A DNA stretch of 64,000 nucleotides, from contig DATHMK010000054.1 in the NCBI GenBank assembly GCA_035487155.1, positions 62,001-126,000 of the forward strand, written 5' to 3'. The notes below the pieces were generated by a model. That model ran no database searches, was not told the DNA's origin, and saw nothing but the letters and a program-made list of their open reading frames with translations. The position numbers were made by a program, and so were the translations under genes. Positions 1-7,766 of this stretch are shown here, piece by piece; position 1 is the stretch's first letter; each line of letters begins with the position of its first letter. The stretch comes from DAIDKA01 sp035487155 (GTDB lineage: Bacteria > Pseudomonadota > Gammaproteobacteria > Steroidobacterales > Steroidobacteraceae).

Positions 1-1
1 G

Positions 2-133
2 CTGGGTGCGCCCCTGTCGCTGGCCGGCGGTGCGACCGTGCCCAGTGCCAACAACCTGTCCCCGGCGGTGGCGCAGGTGGGTACCCCTGGCCTGCCGCGT
101 GAATGGATGGTGTCCTTCGGATTTAACTTCTGA
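2..133 (+). CDS. C-terminal end of an outer-membrane beta-barrel protein, probably a TonB-dependent receptor (5' partial)
   Basis: An open frame enters from the window edge and stops with TGA at 131-133; 43 residues are visible. It ends in PREWMVSFGFNF, alternating hydrophobic residues with a terminal phenylalanine. This is the usual last strand recognised by the BAM machinery in outer-membrane barrels, and a PRxW-type turn before it is common in TonB-dependent receptors. The family call is an inference from this short tail. The next gene is convergent, 11 bases away. Confidence 0.55.
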   Translation: MGAPLSLAGGATVPSANNLSPAVAQVGTPGLPREWMVSFGFNF

Positions 134-144
134 AGGCGCGAGTC

Positions 145-1395
145 CTACGGTCCTGGTGCGAGTTCGCGCAGCCGCGCGATTCGCGCCAGGGCCGGGGGAT
201 GCGAATCGTAGAACTGTGAGTGCACGCGGTCCGGCGTGAGTGTGGTCGCGTTGTCACGGTAGAGTTTTACCAGCGCCGCCATCAGCGCCGCGGCCGGCGT
301 GTGCTGCGCGGCGAAGGCATCGGCGGCATATTCGTCCCGCCTTGACCAGTGCGCCGCCAGCGGTGTCACGAAGAAGGTGAACACCGGGGTCACCAGCATG
401 AACAGCAGCAGGGCACCGTAATTGGACGCACCCGGCAGTCCCAGCCCCTGATAGAACCACAGGCGCGTCGCCAGGTACCCCAGCAGCGCCAGGCCCGCCA
501 GGGCCAGTACGGCCGAGATGATCAGCCGGCGCCGGATGTGGTGCAGCTTGAAATGACCCAGCTCATGGGCCAGTACCGCCTCGATCTCGCCCGGTTCAAG
601 GGTGCTGATCAGGGTGTCGAAGAACACAATGCGCTTGTTGCGGCCGACACCGGTGAAGTAGGCATTGCCATGCGCCGAGCGGCGCGAGCCGTCGATCACG
701 AACACGCCGCGGGAGGCAAAGCCGCAGCGCTGCAGCAGCGCTTCGATGCGCGTGCGCAGCGCTTCATCGTGCAAGGGGCTGAAGCGATTGAAGAGCGGCG
801 CGATGAGGGCCGGATACGCCCAGGTCAAAAGCAGCGATACGCCAAGCCATAGGGCCCAGACATAGATCCACCACAGCGCTCCGGCCCGATCCATCAGTTC
901 CAGGGCGGCCAGCAACAGCGGTGTGCCGATGAGGGCGGCCAGCACCAATCCCTTGATGCGATCCACCAGAAACAGCGCCAGCGTGGTGCGATTGAAGCCG
1001 AAGCGGGCCTCGAGCCTGAAGGTGCTCCACAGCGACAGCGGCAGGCCGATCAGCGCCATCAGCAACAGCACGCTCAGGATCACCAGCGTCCCATGCCAGA
1101 GTTCACCCAGGGGCCATCGCAGCCACAGCCGATCGAGGGCTGCGATGCCCCCGCCGAGCGTCAGCGCCAGCAGTACCAGCCCGTCGATGAGGGTGTCGAT
1201 GCGGCCCAGGCGCGTGCGCGCCGCCGCATAGTCGGCGGCCTTGTGGTGGTCCGCGGGCGAAATGCTGTGCGCAAAGGGCTCGGGAACGTGCGCGCGATGT
1301 CGGGTCACCGCGGCGATCTGCCGGTTGGCCAGCCACAACCGGGTGGCCATGCCGGCCACGACGGCCAGCAGGAAGATCAGGCGTAGGGACGGCAT
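145..1395 (-). CDS. M48 family zinc metalloprotease (Ste24 / CAAX prenyl protease-like)
   Basis: A 416-residue integral membrane protease. The N-terminal half holds several hydrophobic helices, as in the CAAX protease N-terminal domain. The zinc motif HELGH lies near residues 276-280, and a downstream acidic segment (RRDEYAADAFA) is the expected place for the third zinc ligand. Length and order fit bacterial Ste24 homologues. Bacteria do not make CAAX proteins, so the likely role is membrane-protein quality control, inferred from related M48 enzymes. It lies 6 bases beyond the end of the anti-sigma gene and on the same strand, so it may be the last gene of the sigma/anti-sigma transcript. Start is an ATG. 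Confidence 0.9.
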   Translation of the reverse strand: MPSLRLIFLLAVVAGMATRLWLANRQIAAVTRHRAHVPEPFAHSISPADHHKAADYAAARTRLGRIDTLIDGLVLLALTLGGGIAALDRLWLRWPLGELWHGTLVILSVLLLMALIGLPLSLWSTFRLEARFGFNRTTLALFLVDRIKGLVLAALIGTPLLLAALELMDRAGALWWIYVWALWLGVSLLLTWAYPALIAPLFNRFSPLHDEALRTRIEALLQRCGFASRGVFVIDGSRRSAHGNAYFTGVGRNKRIVFFDTLISTLEPGEIEAVLAHELGHFKLHHIRRRLIISAVLALAGLALLGYLATRLWFYQGLGLPGASNYGALLLFMLVTPVFTFFVTPLAAHWSRRDEYAADAFAAQHTPAAALMAALVKLYRDNATTLTPDRVHSQFYDSHPPALARIARLRELAPGP

Positions 1396-1401
1396 GCGAC
1401 G

Positions 1402-2109
1402 TCAGGGGATCCAGTGCAGATGCGGGCCGAGGGCGCGCAGCACATCATCCATATTCGGATCACCCTGGGCAATGACTGCCAGAGTACCGCCGGCCGGATC
1501 GGGAACCAGCACGCCGGAGTAGCCGTTCTGGCGGAAAGACTGCCGGCCGGGGACATGCTCCTGCCGCAGCACCATGAGCGTCACCGGTCCCCTCGCGGTG
1601 CGCACCACGAGGTGCGGCACCCAATGGCCGTTGAAGAGGCAGATCCGGGCGTAGGTGACCGTGGTGTCGGCCGGGTCCAGCGTGACGCCGGCACCCGAGA
1701 GCACCTTGTCGGTTGCCGCGGCCGTCATCGGCGCCACTTCCGACCAGCTGCCCGATTCCTGGGCCACATGATCCAGAACTCCCGCGGCCAGGCTGGGCTG
1801 CGGTCGCAGGGTCCAGAACATCACACCCAGGCCAATGGACACCACCATGCTGGCGGCGAGCGCCAGCCAGCGCGGCAGGCCGGATGCGGGTTTTGGCCGG
1901 GCGCTGGCGACCACCGGCAGCGCCACGACCCGGATGGCGGCGCGCGGCGGCAGCGGTGCGCTGAACAGACGCGTCAGATCCCGGTTCATGCGCAGCATCT
2001 GCTGCTGGAACTGGGTGCATTCGGGGCAGCCTGCCAGATGCTCGGCCAGGGTCGGGCCAACCTCACCGGGCACTGCGCCAATCAGCAGACGGGCTTCTTC
2101 GTGGGTCAT
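1402..2109 (-). CDS. Transmembrane anti-sigma factor (zinc-finger type, DUF3379-like)
   Basis: 235 residues. The N-terminus carries H24-x3-C28-x2-C31, the zinc-binding anti-sigma (ZAS-type) motif, followed by a basic linker and one predicted membrane helix at about residues 81-100. The remaining ~130 residues would be periplasmic. The ATG overlaps the sigma-factor stop codon (ATGA at 2106-2109), the usual coupling of a sigma factor to its anti-sigma. Expected role: hold the ECF sigma factor at the membrane until an envelope signal releases it. Family membership (DUF3379 or a relative) is judged from the motif and context. The signal sensed is unknown; the neighbouring bufferin operon makes metal stress a reasonable guess. 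Confidence 0.8.
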   Translation of the reverse strand: MTHEEARLLIGAVPGEVGPTLAEHLAGCPECTQFQQQMLRMNRDLTRLFSAPLPPRAAIRVVALPVVASARPKPASGLPRWLALAASMVVSIGLGVMFWTLRPQPSLAAGVLDHVAQESGSWSEVAPMTAAATDKVLSGAGVTLDPADTTVTYARICLFNGHWVPHLVVRTARGPVTLMVLRQEHVPGRQSFRQNGYSGVLVPDPAGGTLAVIAQGDPNMDDVLRALGPHLHWIP

Positions 2110-2681
2110 ACGGCAGGCTCATCCATCCCGTCGGGGGCGGGCATCAATCCATAGATGCGGCGCAGGCGATTGCGCGCGCGAAACAGGCGGGTCAGCACCG
2201 CCGCGGTCGACAAAGTGAGCTCCCGGGCGATCTCATCGGTGGTGAAGCCGCCCAGGACCTGCATGACCAGCGGCACGCGATACTCCTCCGGCAGCTGCGT
2301 GATCGCCAGCCGCAGTCCGACCAGTTCCTCGCTCTCGGTGCCGAGCTGGCTGTCCTCGGCTGCGATGACTTCATCCAAGTCGGTAATCTCCAGGCGCTTG
2401 CGCTCATAGAGCCGGGCGTGCTCCCGGCGCACGATGGTCAGCAGCCAGCCGCGGGCCGCAGCCGGGTCCTTCAAGGAATCCCGGGAGCGCCAGGCCCGAA
2501 GCAGGGCCTCCTGAACCACATCCTCCGCCACCGCGCGGTCGCGGGCCAGCCACCAGGCAAAGCGCAGCAGCTCCGGCCGCAGGCTGGCAAACAGACGCTC
2601 CAGCGCCATGGTCCCGCCGTCGCCAGCCGGTTTGACGGTGTCGCTTAAGGGGACCGGGACTTCGGGGGGAATATTGCGCAT
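2106..2681 (-). CDS. ECF-family RNA polymerase sigma factor
   Basis: 191 residues with sigma region 2 (about residues 30-95, containing AEDVVQEALLRAWR) and region 4 (about 125-180, with an LPEEYR-type start and a helix-turn-helix around FTTDEIARELTLS). No region 1 or 3, as in ECF sigma factors. ATG at 2681 is used; an internal ATG at 2609 would remove a 24-residue unstructured leader and is also possible, since neither has a clear ribosome site. It is translationally coupled to the anti-sigma gene and divergent from bufA2, with 158 bases between starts. That makes it a candidate activator of the bufferin operon; direct control is an inference. Confidence 0.9.
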   Translation of the reverse strand: MRNIPPEVPVPLSDTVKPAGDGGTMALERLFASLRPELLRFAWWLARDRAVAEDVVQEALLRAWRSRDSLKDPAAARGWLLTIVRREHARLYERKRLEITDLDEVIAAEDSQLGTESEELVGLRLAITQLPEEYRVPLVMQVLGGFTTDEIARELTLSTAAVLTRLFRARNRLRRIYGLMPAPDGMDEPAV

Positions 2682-2762
2682 GCCGAAGCGGGATCATAGC
2701 CGGATGCGCCGGGCTGTGTTCTGCTGCAATACCGGCGCCAGGCGCCCGGTCTTAGTTGGCAG

Positions 2763-2787
2763 GTAAGCTGTTTGGGCTACCCGCGTC
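2763..2787 (+). promoter_or_regulatory. Candidate ECF-type promoter for the bufferin operon
   Basis: GTAAGC at 2763-2768 and CGTC at 2784-2787 are separated by 15 bases, resembling the GTAAC/GGAAC -35 and CGTC/CGAA -10 elements of ECF promoters. It sits about 50 bases before bufA2 and faces it. Short motifs like these arise by chance, so this is only a candidate. Confidence 0.35.
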
Positions 2788-2839
2788 GGCCGAGGCGGCG
2801 CGATAATCTGCAAAACGTCCATTCCAAGGAGAGAGCGAA

Positions 2840-3097
2840 ATGAAAATGGCATCCAGAGCGGGTGGTGTGGCAATGGCGACGGCGGCTGCGCTGCTGTTTG
2901 CGACCCTGTCGGTCTCCAGCGCGAGCGCCGATGAGGCGAAGGTGAAGTGCACGGGCGTCAATTCCTGCAAGGGCCAGTCTTCCTGCAAGTCGGCCAAGAA
3001 TTCCTGCAAGGGTTTGAACTCCTGCAAGGGTCAGGGCTTTGTCGAGATGTCGAAGGCCGACTGCGCCGCGGCGAAGGCCAAGGCCAAGAGCGGCTGA
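2840..3097 (+). CDS. bufA2: BufA2-type bufferin precursor (exported Cys-rich RiPP metallophore)
   Basis: 85 residues. A Sec signal peptide covers about residues 1-30 (basic start, Ala-rich hydrophobic core, ASA just before DE). The mature part is Lys/Ser/Cys-rich, with six cysteines at 37, 43, 49, 56, 62 and 75; four are followed by KG or KS, giving the repeating NSCKG pattern typical of BufA2. In this family some cysteines are modified by the MNIO enzyme encoded next door, and the product is exported and binds copper; that comes from family knowledge, not this sequence. A strong Shine-Dalgarno (AAGGAGAG, 2826-2833) fixes the ATG. It is the first gene of the bufA2-bufB-bufC set. Confidence 0.88.
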   Translation: MKMASRAGGVAMATAAALLFATLSVSSASADEAKVKCTGVNSCKGQSSCKSAKNSCKGLNSCKGQGFVEMSKADCAAAKAKAKSG

Positions 3098-3153
3098 GCG
3101 CAAGCCTGCCGCGCGGGGCGGCCACGCGCTGCGTGGCCGCTGCCCGCGCCCGG

Positions 3154-3984
3154 ATGAGCACCATGATCCGCGGATTCGGACTGGGGCTGCGACCCCAGCA
3201 CTACAGCTGCGTGCTGGAGACCCGGCCAGCGCTGGACTGGCTGGAGATCATCAGCGAGAACTACCTGGTTGCCGGCGGCAAGCCGCTGTACTACCTGGAT
3301 CGCATCCGCGAGTGCTACCCGCTGGTCATGCATGGCGTGTCGCTGTCGATCGGCAGCACGGCGCCGCTGGATTTTGCCTACCTGGCGCAGTTGAAGGACC
3401 TGGCCCGACGCGTGCAGCCGGGGTGGATTTCCGATCACCTGTGCTGGACCGGCGTGTCCGGCCTGAATCTCCACGACCTCATGCCGCTGCCGTACACGGC
3501 CGAAGCGCTGCGCCATGTCAGTGCCCGCATCCGCCAGGTCCAGGATTTTCTGGAGCGGCGCATCCTCATCGAGAATGTCTCCAGCTATGTCACCTACCGC
3601 TCATCGGAAATGACGGAGTGGGAGTTCATCGCGGCCCTGAGCGCGGAGGCCGACTGCGACCTGCTGCTGGATGTCAACAATGTCTATGTCAGTAGCGTCA
3701 ACCACGGCTTCGATGCGCGGCTGTTCCTCGATGCCATGCCGGCCGCCAGGGTGCGGCAGATTCACCTGGCCGGTTACAGCCAACAGGGGGATCTGCTCAT
3801 CGACACCCACGACAGCGCGGTGCACGAGCCGGTATGGGCGCTGTATCGGCATGCGCGACAGCGTCTGGGTGAGGTTCCGACCATGATCGAACGCGACGGC
3901 AACATTCCGCCGCTGGCGATGCTGCTGGCCGAACTGGAGCGCGCGCGAGTGCTCGCCGCGAATCCTGCGGTGCGGGCGGCGTAG
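3154..3984 (+). CDS. bufB: BufB: DUF692/MNIO-family multinuclear iron oxygenase that modifies the bufferin
   Basis: 276 residues from the ATG at 3154; ATG at 3163 is an alternative. An open frame continues upstream to 2947 but overlaps bufA2 and does not look like the family. The conserved TIM-barrel landmarks of DUF692 are present in order: GLGLRPQHY, an SENY acidic segment, SDHLCW, ENVSSY, LDVNNVYVSSVNHG and QIHLAGY followed by DTHD. These His/Asp/Glu residues bind the iron atoms in the family. The enzyme oxidises cysteines of the precursor to sulfur heterocycles in characterised bufferin systems; the exact product here cannot be read from sequence. It starts 56 bases after bufA2, and its stop codon is directly followed by the bufC ATG. 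Confidence 0.9.
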   Translation: MSTMIRGFGLGLRPQHYSCVLETRPALDWLEIISENYLVAGGKPLYYLDRIRECYPLVMHGVSLSIGSTAPLDFAYLAQLKDLARRVQPGWISDHLCWTGVSGLNLHDLMPLPYTAEALRHVSARIRQVQDFLERRILIENVSSYVTYRSSEMTEWEFIAALSAEADCDLLLDVNNVYVSSVNHGFDARLFLDAMPAARVRQIHLAGYSQQGDLLIDTHDSAVHEPVWALYRHARQRLGEVPTMIERDGNIPPLAMLLAELERARVLAANPAVRAA

Positions 3985-4749
3985 ATGAAACTGGCACAGC
4001 TTCAGCAGGCCTTTCAGGCCCATGTGCTGCGCGCTGATCCGCAGATTGCGCAGCACGTCCAGGAGGATGCGCGTTTTGCCACGGCGCTGCGCCTGGGCGT
4101 GTACTCCGGGGCCTATACGCTGCGGCTGGTGGAAGTATTGGCCGAGAGCTTTCCGGCGCTGCAGGCGGCGCTGGGCGCGAACCGGTTCGCGGCACTGGTG
4201 AGTGAGTTTGCCCGCGAGCACCCCAGCCGCTTCCGCTCCGCGCGTGCCTACGGTGAGGAACTGCCGCACTGGCTGGGTTCAAAGCTCAGCGGTCCGCGCG
4301 CGGCTGGCATTGCCGATCTGGGACGATTCGAATGGGCGGTGGCGGGCGCCTTTGATGCGGCGGATCAGCCGGCGCTCGCAGCCGCCCGTCTCGCCGCGGT
4401 GCCGCCGCCGCATTGGCCGCGGCTGCAGTTCGAGTTCACTGCGAGCCTGCGGCGCCTGAGCGTGACCAGCAATTGTGTGGCCTGGTGGCGTTTCGCCTGC
4501 GCGACCGATGCAAGGCCGAGTCGCTGGCGGCCCACCTGTCCCCAGCAATGGCTGGTATGGCGCCGTGATCTGGCGGTCTACTACCGGCGCCTGTCGCAGG
4601 CGGAAGCACGGGCGCTGGATGGCGCCGTGGCCGGCCGCAGCTTCGCTGAGCTGTGTGAGCAACTGGATGATGCCAGCCGCGCGGCCACCCTGCTGCATGG
4701 CTGGATCAGCGAGGCACTGGTGACGGCGGTCAGCGTGCGCGCCGCTTAA
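3985..4749 (+). CDS. bufC: BufC: DUF2063-family partner of the MNIO enzyme
   Basis: 254 residues. The N-terminal DUF2063 segment is recognisable around residues 28-66 (RLGVYSGAYTLRLVEVLAES), where homologues have a conserved RLxIYRxxYxxxL helix. The C-terminal half is less conserved and should hold the precursor-recognition fold. In the family this protein pairs with BufB and helps it engage the peptide. ATG follows the bufB stop with no gap, implying translational coupling. No DoxX-like bufD or second precursor follows: the next gene is on the opposite strand and its stop overlaps this one by 4 bases. Confidence 0.85.
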   Translation: MKLAQLQQAFQAHVLRADPQIAQHVQEDARFATALRLGVYSGAYTLRLVEVLAESFPALQAALGANRFAALVSEFAREHPSRFRSARAYGEELPHWLGSKLSGPRAAGIADLGRFEWAVAGAFDAADQPALAAARLAAVPPPHWPRLQFEFTASLRRLSVTSNCVAWWRFACATDARPSRWRPTCPQQWLVWRRDLAVYYRRLSQAEARALDGAVAGRSFAELCEQLDDASRAATLLHGWISEALVTAVSVRAA

Positions 4750-5669
4750 GGGGATTTGAAGATTGCCTTGCGGATGGCGGCGAGTGGCGCCTGGTCGTTG
4801 ATCCGTACCGTGCTGCCTTCGGCTTCCACGCCCAGACTGCGCCACAGGGCCGGCAGATCCGGTGCAAACGGCTGGTCCTTCATCTTGGCGTACAACTCGG
4901 TCATCACCGGCACGCCCACCGCCGCATCGGCGGTGGCCAACACCTTGCCAATGGACCAGTCGCTGGGCAGGCCACCGCTGGCGCGCAGTACCGCCTTCAT
5001 GGCGTCCTGAAGACCGAAGCGGTTATGGGTGCGCTGGTGGATGCTCACATCCGCCAGCAGGCAGAACATCGCCCCGCCCCAGTAGGTGCGACCCCAGGAG
5101 TGATCATGGTCCAGTCCCGGGTCATCCGCGCCGGGCAGGCCGCGCGGCATGGAGCGCTCCTCTTCGGCGAACACATCCTCGAGGGTTCGATTGCCGGACT
5201 GAACCCTGGCGACGCCCTCGATATAGACCGCGAGTCCCTCGGCCAGCCAGGCGTGATCATCGCCGATGTCCGGCAATGCCAGATGCGTCATCTCGTGCAC
5301 CAGCACCCAGTCGTTGAGCAAGGCCGCGGCATCGACGGCTGTGCCCACGCGCACCCGTATCAGCGGCGCCGGACGCCCAAAAGTCGTACCGCCCGCGACC
5401 CTTGCGCCCGCCACCGGTATCACCACAATCCGCACTTGGGCGGCGGGGAACTGGCCATAGTAGTGGGCCACGATGCGAGCGCTGCGCTGGGCCCACTGCG
5501 TGAGCAAAGCCGGCGACGCAAACGCATCCGGCGGCAACACCAGCAGCAGCTTCGAATCGCCGACGCTGAGCTGCTGGCCTTGGGACGGCAGGGACTGCGC
5601 AGGGCTGCGCGGCGCGGCCAGCAGCGGCAGGCTCAGCGCTGCCGCCAGGATCAGCCGGGCGCGTATCAT
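4746..5669 (-). CDS. Secreted HEXXH zinc metallopeptidase (gluzincin-like), substrate unknown
   Basis: 307 residues with a Sec signal peptide (about residues 1-25, ending SPAQS). HEMTH at 125-129 is followed by WLAEGLAVY with glutamate 144, giving HEXXH-x14-E. That resembles the gluzincin pattern of two zinc histidines, a catalytic glutamate and a downstream glutamate. The protein is shorter than M1 aminopeptidases and has no other domain I recognise. The start at 5669 is chosen because its ATG overlaps the preceding gene's stop (ATGA, 5666-5669); the open frame continues upstream but would run inside that gene. It is the last gene of the hutG / hydroxy-acid oxidase strand unit. Substrate and pathway are unknown. 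Confidence 0.7.
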   Translation of the reverse strand: MIRARLILAAALSLPLLAAPRSPAQSLPSQGQQLSVGDSKLLLVLPPDAFASPALLTQWAQRSARIVAHYYGQFPAAQVRIVVIPVAGARVAGGTTFGRPAPLIRVRVGTAVDAAALLNDWVLVHEMTHLALPDIGDDHAWLAEGLAVYIEGVARVQSGNRTLEDVFAEEERSMPRGLPGADDPGLDHDHSWGRTYWGGAMFCLLADVSIHQRTHNRFGLQDAMKAVLRASGGLPSDWSIGKVLATADAAVGVPVMTELYAKMKDQPFAPDLPALWRSLGVEAEGSTVRINDQAPLAAIRKAIFKSP

Positions 5670-6853
5670 CCGCTGCTGCGCCGACGCAGCATCGCCGGTG
5701 ACAGCTCGGCCAGGCTGTTGCACCCCAGGTGACCCAGCGCCCGGTCGATTTCCGAGGTGAGGATTTCCAGCGCGCGCCGCACGCCGGCTTCCCCGCCTGC
5801 TGCCAGCCCGTACAATGGGGCCCGCCCCAGTATCACCGCGTCCGCGCCCAGCGCCATGGCCTTGATGACGTCGGTGCCGCGCCGGAAGCCGCCATCGACA
5901 ATGAGGGTCAGACGCTCCCCGACGGCCGCGGCGATCTCGGGCAGCACCTGCATGCCGGACACACAGTGGTCCAGCTGCCGGCCGCCGTGATTGGTGAGCA
6001 CAATGCCATCGCAGCCATGAGCGGCGGCGCGCTGCGCATCAGCCACCGACAGTATGCCTTTCACGATGAGCTTGCGCGGCCAGCGGCGCCGCAGCCAGTC
6101 CACGTCATCCCAGCTCAGGCAGGCGGAAAACAGTTGCGGTATCACGGTGCTGCCGCCGATGGCGCTGGCGTGACCCGCTGGCAGGTATGGCGCCAGATTG
6201 GCGAGCTGCGGCACACCGTGGCGCAGCAGGACGTCCCAAGCCCACTGCGGATGCCGCAGCACCTGCAGCCGATTGCGCCAGGTCGGAACACCGGGACGCA
6301 CGTAGTTGCGCCGGTCCCATTCGCGCAGGCCGAATACATTCGCATCGGTGGTGAACACCAGCGCTTCGTAGCCGGCGGCATCGGCACGCGCAATCATGTC
6401 CTCGGCGGCCGTGCGGTTGTGCGTGACGTACAACTGCAGCCACAGCCGTCCGCCGGCCTCCCGGGGCACTTCCTCCACCGTCATGGAGGCCATGGTGCTC
6501 AGGCAGAACGGCAGGCCGGCCGCAGCGGCGGCCCGCGCCAGGGAACGGTCGCCGCGGGGCTGCAGCACGCCGTTGCCGCCGGTGGGCCCGATGATCAGGG
6601 GTGAGGGAATCTCCTGGCCGAACAGCGCCACCCGCTGGTGCCGGTTTTGGGTATCCACCAGGGTTGTGGGCAGCAACTGCAGGGCATCCAACGCAGCACG
6701 ATTGTTGCGCAATGCGAACTCATCCTCGGAACCACCCTCGACATACTCAAAGACAAACCCCGGGACGCGCCGCATCGCGCGCTCGCGCAGATCGGCGATG
6801 GTCACGGCGCGTTCCAGATGTCGACCCCGGTAGCGACGGCGATGCCAGCCCAT
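5666..6853 (-). CDS. FMN-dependent alpha-hydroxy-acid oxidase/dehydrogenase (LldD/mandelate dehydrogenase family)
   Basis: 395 residues spanning the full TIM barrel of the family. Recognisable features are the N-terminal R-x-x-P-G-F-V-F-E-Y segment, the FMN-binding lysine in IVKGIL (near 265), the catalytic pair in LTNHGGRQLD (His289, Arg292), and the phosphate-binding DGGFRRG at 320-326. The enzyme oxidises an L-2-hydroxy acid to a 2-keto acid with FMN; whether the substrate is lactate, mandelate or another acid cannot be decided. It lies 54 bases after hutG on the same strand and overlaps the next gene by 4 bases, suggesting co-transcription, although no hut pathway step needs this activity. 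Confidence 0.88.
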   Translation of the reverse strand: MGWHRRRYRGRHLERAVTIADLRERAMRRVPGFVFEYVEGGSEDEFALRNNRAALDALQLLPTTLVDTQNRHQRVALFGQEIPSPLIIGPTGGNGVLQPRGDRSLARAAAAAGLPFCLSTMASMTVEEVPREAGGRLWLQLYVTHNRTAAEDMIARADAAGYEALVFTTDANVFGLREWDRRNYVRPGVPTWRNRLQVLRHPQWAWDVLLRHGVPQLANLAPYLPAGHASAIGGSTVIPQLFSACLSWDDVDWLRRRWPRKLIVKGILSVADAQRAAAHGCDGIVLTNHGGRQLDHCVSGMQVLPEIAAAVGERLTLIVDGGFRRGTDVIKAMALGADAVILGRAPLYGLAAGGEAGVRRALEILTSEIDRALGHLGCNSLAELSPAMLRRRSSG

Positions 6854-6907
6854 GGACAGGTCCTCGGCCTACAGCCGATTGAATGAAGATGCGCGAGGCT
6901 AGCAGCT

Positions 6908-7738
6908 TCAGGCGCGTGTTTGAACCGCTGCAAAACTCAGACAGGCCTCCAGCGCGCGGACCAGTGTGGTACGCAGGCCGTTGGCGCGAGCCGGATCGTA
7001 GGGCGCCGGCCAGTTGCCGGCGTGGAGTTCGCCCTCCGGTTCGTGCAGGTAGCCGCGACAGGCCAGTTCCATCTGCAGGGCGTGAATGTGCGTGGCCGGC
7101 CGACCGTAATGCCGGGTGATGTAGCCGCCCTTGAAGCGCCCATCGACCACATGACTGTGACCGCTGGCGGCGCATACGCGCGCGACCGACTCGCGCAGGC
7201 GCGGGTCGCAGCTGCCGCCGTTGTGGGTGCCGAGGTTGAACTGCGGCAGCTCGCCCTGGAACAGGCGCGGCACGCGGGAGCGGATGGCATGGCAGTCATA
7301 CAGAACGATGGCGCCATGGCGCGCCTTCAGGCGCGACAGCTGCGCGCTCAGCGCCGCGTGGTAGGGCAGGAAATAGTCGCGGATGCGCGCGGCGATGGCG
7401 GCGTCATGGGGTTCTTCGCCCGGCGCGTACAGCGCCGCGCCATCAAAGGTGGTGACCGGGCACAGTCCGGTGGTGGCCTGGCCCGGATACAGCGACCGGC
7501 CGGTAGGGTCGCGATTGACGTCGATGACGGTGCGCGAGAGGGTGGTGCGCACGACGCTCGCCCCCAGGCTCATCCCGAAGTCGTACAGGCGTTCAACCCA
7601 CCAGTCCGTGTCGCAGCGGGCCAGGAACGGGCTGACCAGTCCGGGCTTCAGGTGCTCCGGGATGTCGGTGCCTGAATGCGGAATGCTCAGCAGCAGCGGG
7701 CTGTCGCCTTCGGTGATCTCAAGCCATGCGGCGCTCAT
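6908..7738 (-). CDS. hutG: N-formylglutamate deformylase
   Basis: 276 residues from the ATG at 7738; an adjacent ATG at 7741 is equally usable. The family signature LLLSIPHSG near the N-terminus supplies a metal-binding histidine, followed by DTDWWVERLYDF, VNRDPxGRSLYPG and the later YDCHAIRSR segment. It hydrolyses N-formyl-L-glutamate to glutamate and formate, the last step of the five-step histidine degradation route. The upstream open frame (to 7852) runs into hutF and is not part of the family. It is divergent from hutF, whose product makes its substrate; only 28 bases separate the two starts. Confidence 0.9.
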   Translation of the reverse strand: MSAAWLEITEGDSPLLLSIPHSGTDIPEHLKPGLVSPFLARCDTDWWVERLYDFGMSLGASVVRTTLSRTVIDVNRDPTGRSLYPGQATTGLCPVTTFDGAALYAPGEEPHDAAIAARIRDYFLPYHAALSAQLSRLKARHGAIVLYDCHAIRSRVPRLFQGELPQFNLGTHNGGSCDPRLRESVARVCAASGHSHVVDGRFKGGYITRHYGRPATHIHALQMELACRGYLHEPEGELHAGNWPAPYDPARANGLRTTLVRALEACLSFAAVQTRA

Positions 7739-7766
7739 CATCAATAGTAGTGATATTGTGCGGCAG

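Noticed and set aside
2950..3060. Repeated TCCTGCAAGG units looking like a short direct-repeat array
   Set aside because: They encode the cysteine repeats of BufA2; spacing and size do not fit CRISPR or a mobile element.
2947..3153. Upstream extension of bufB overlapping bufA2
   Set aside because: It is the bufA2 repeat read in another frame; DUF692 proteins begin near the ATG at 3154.
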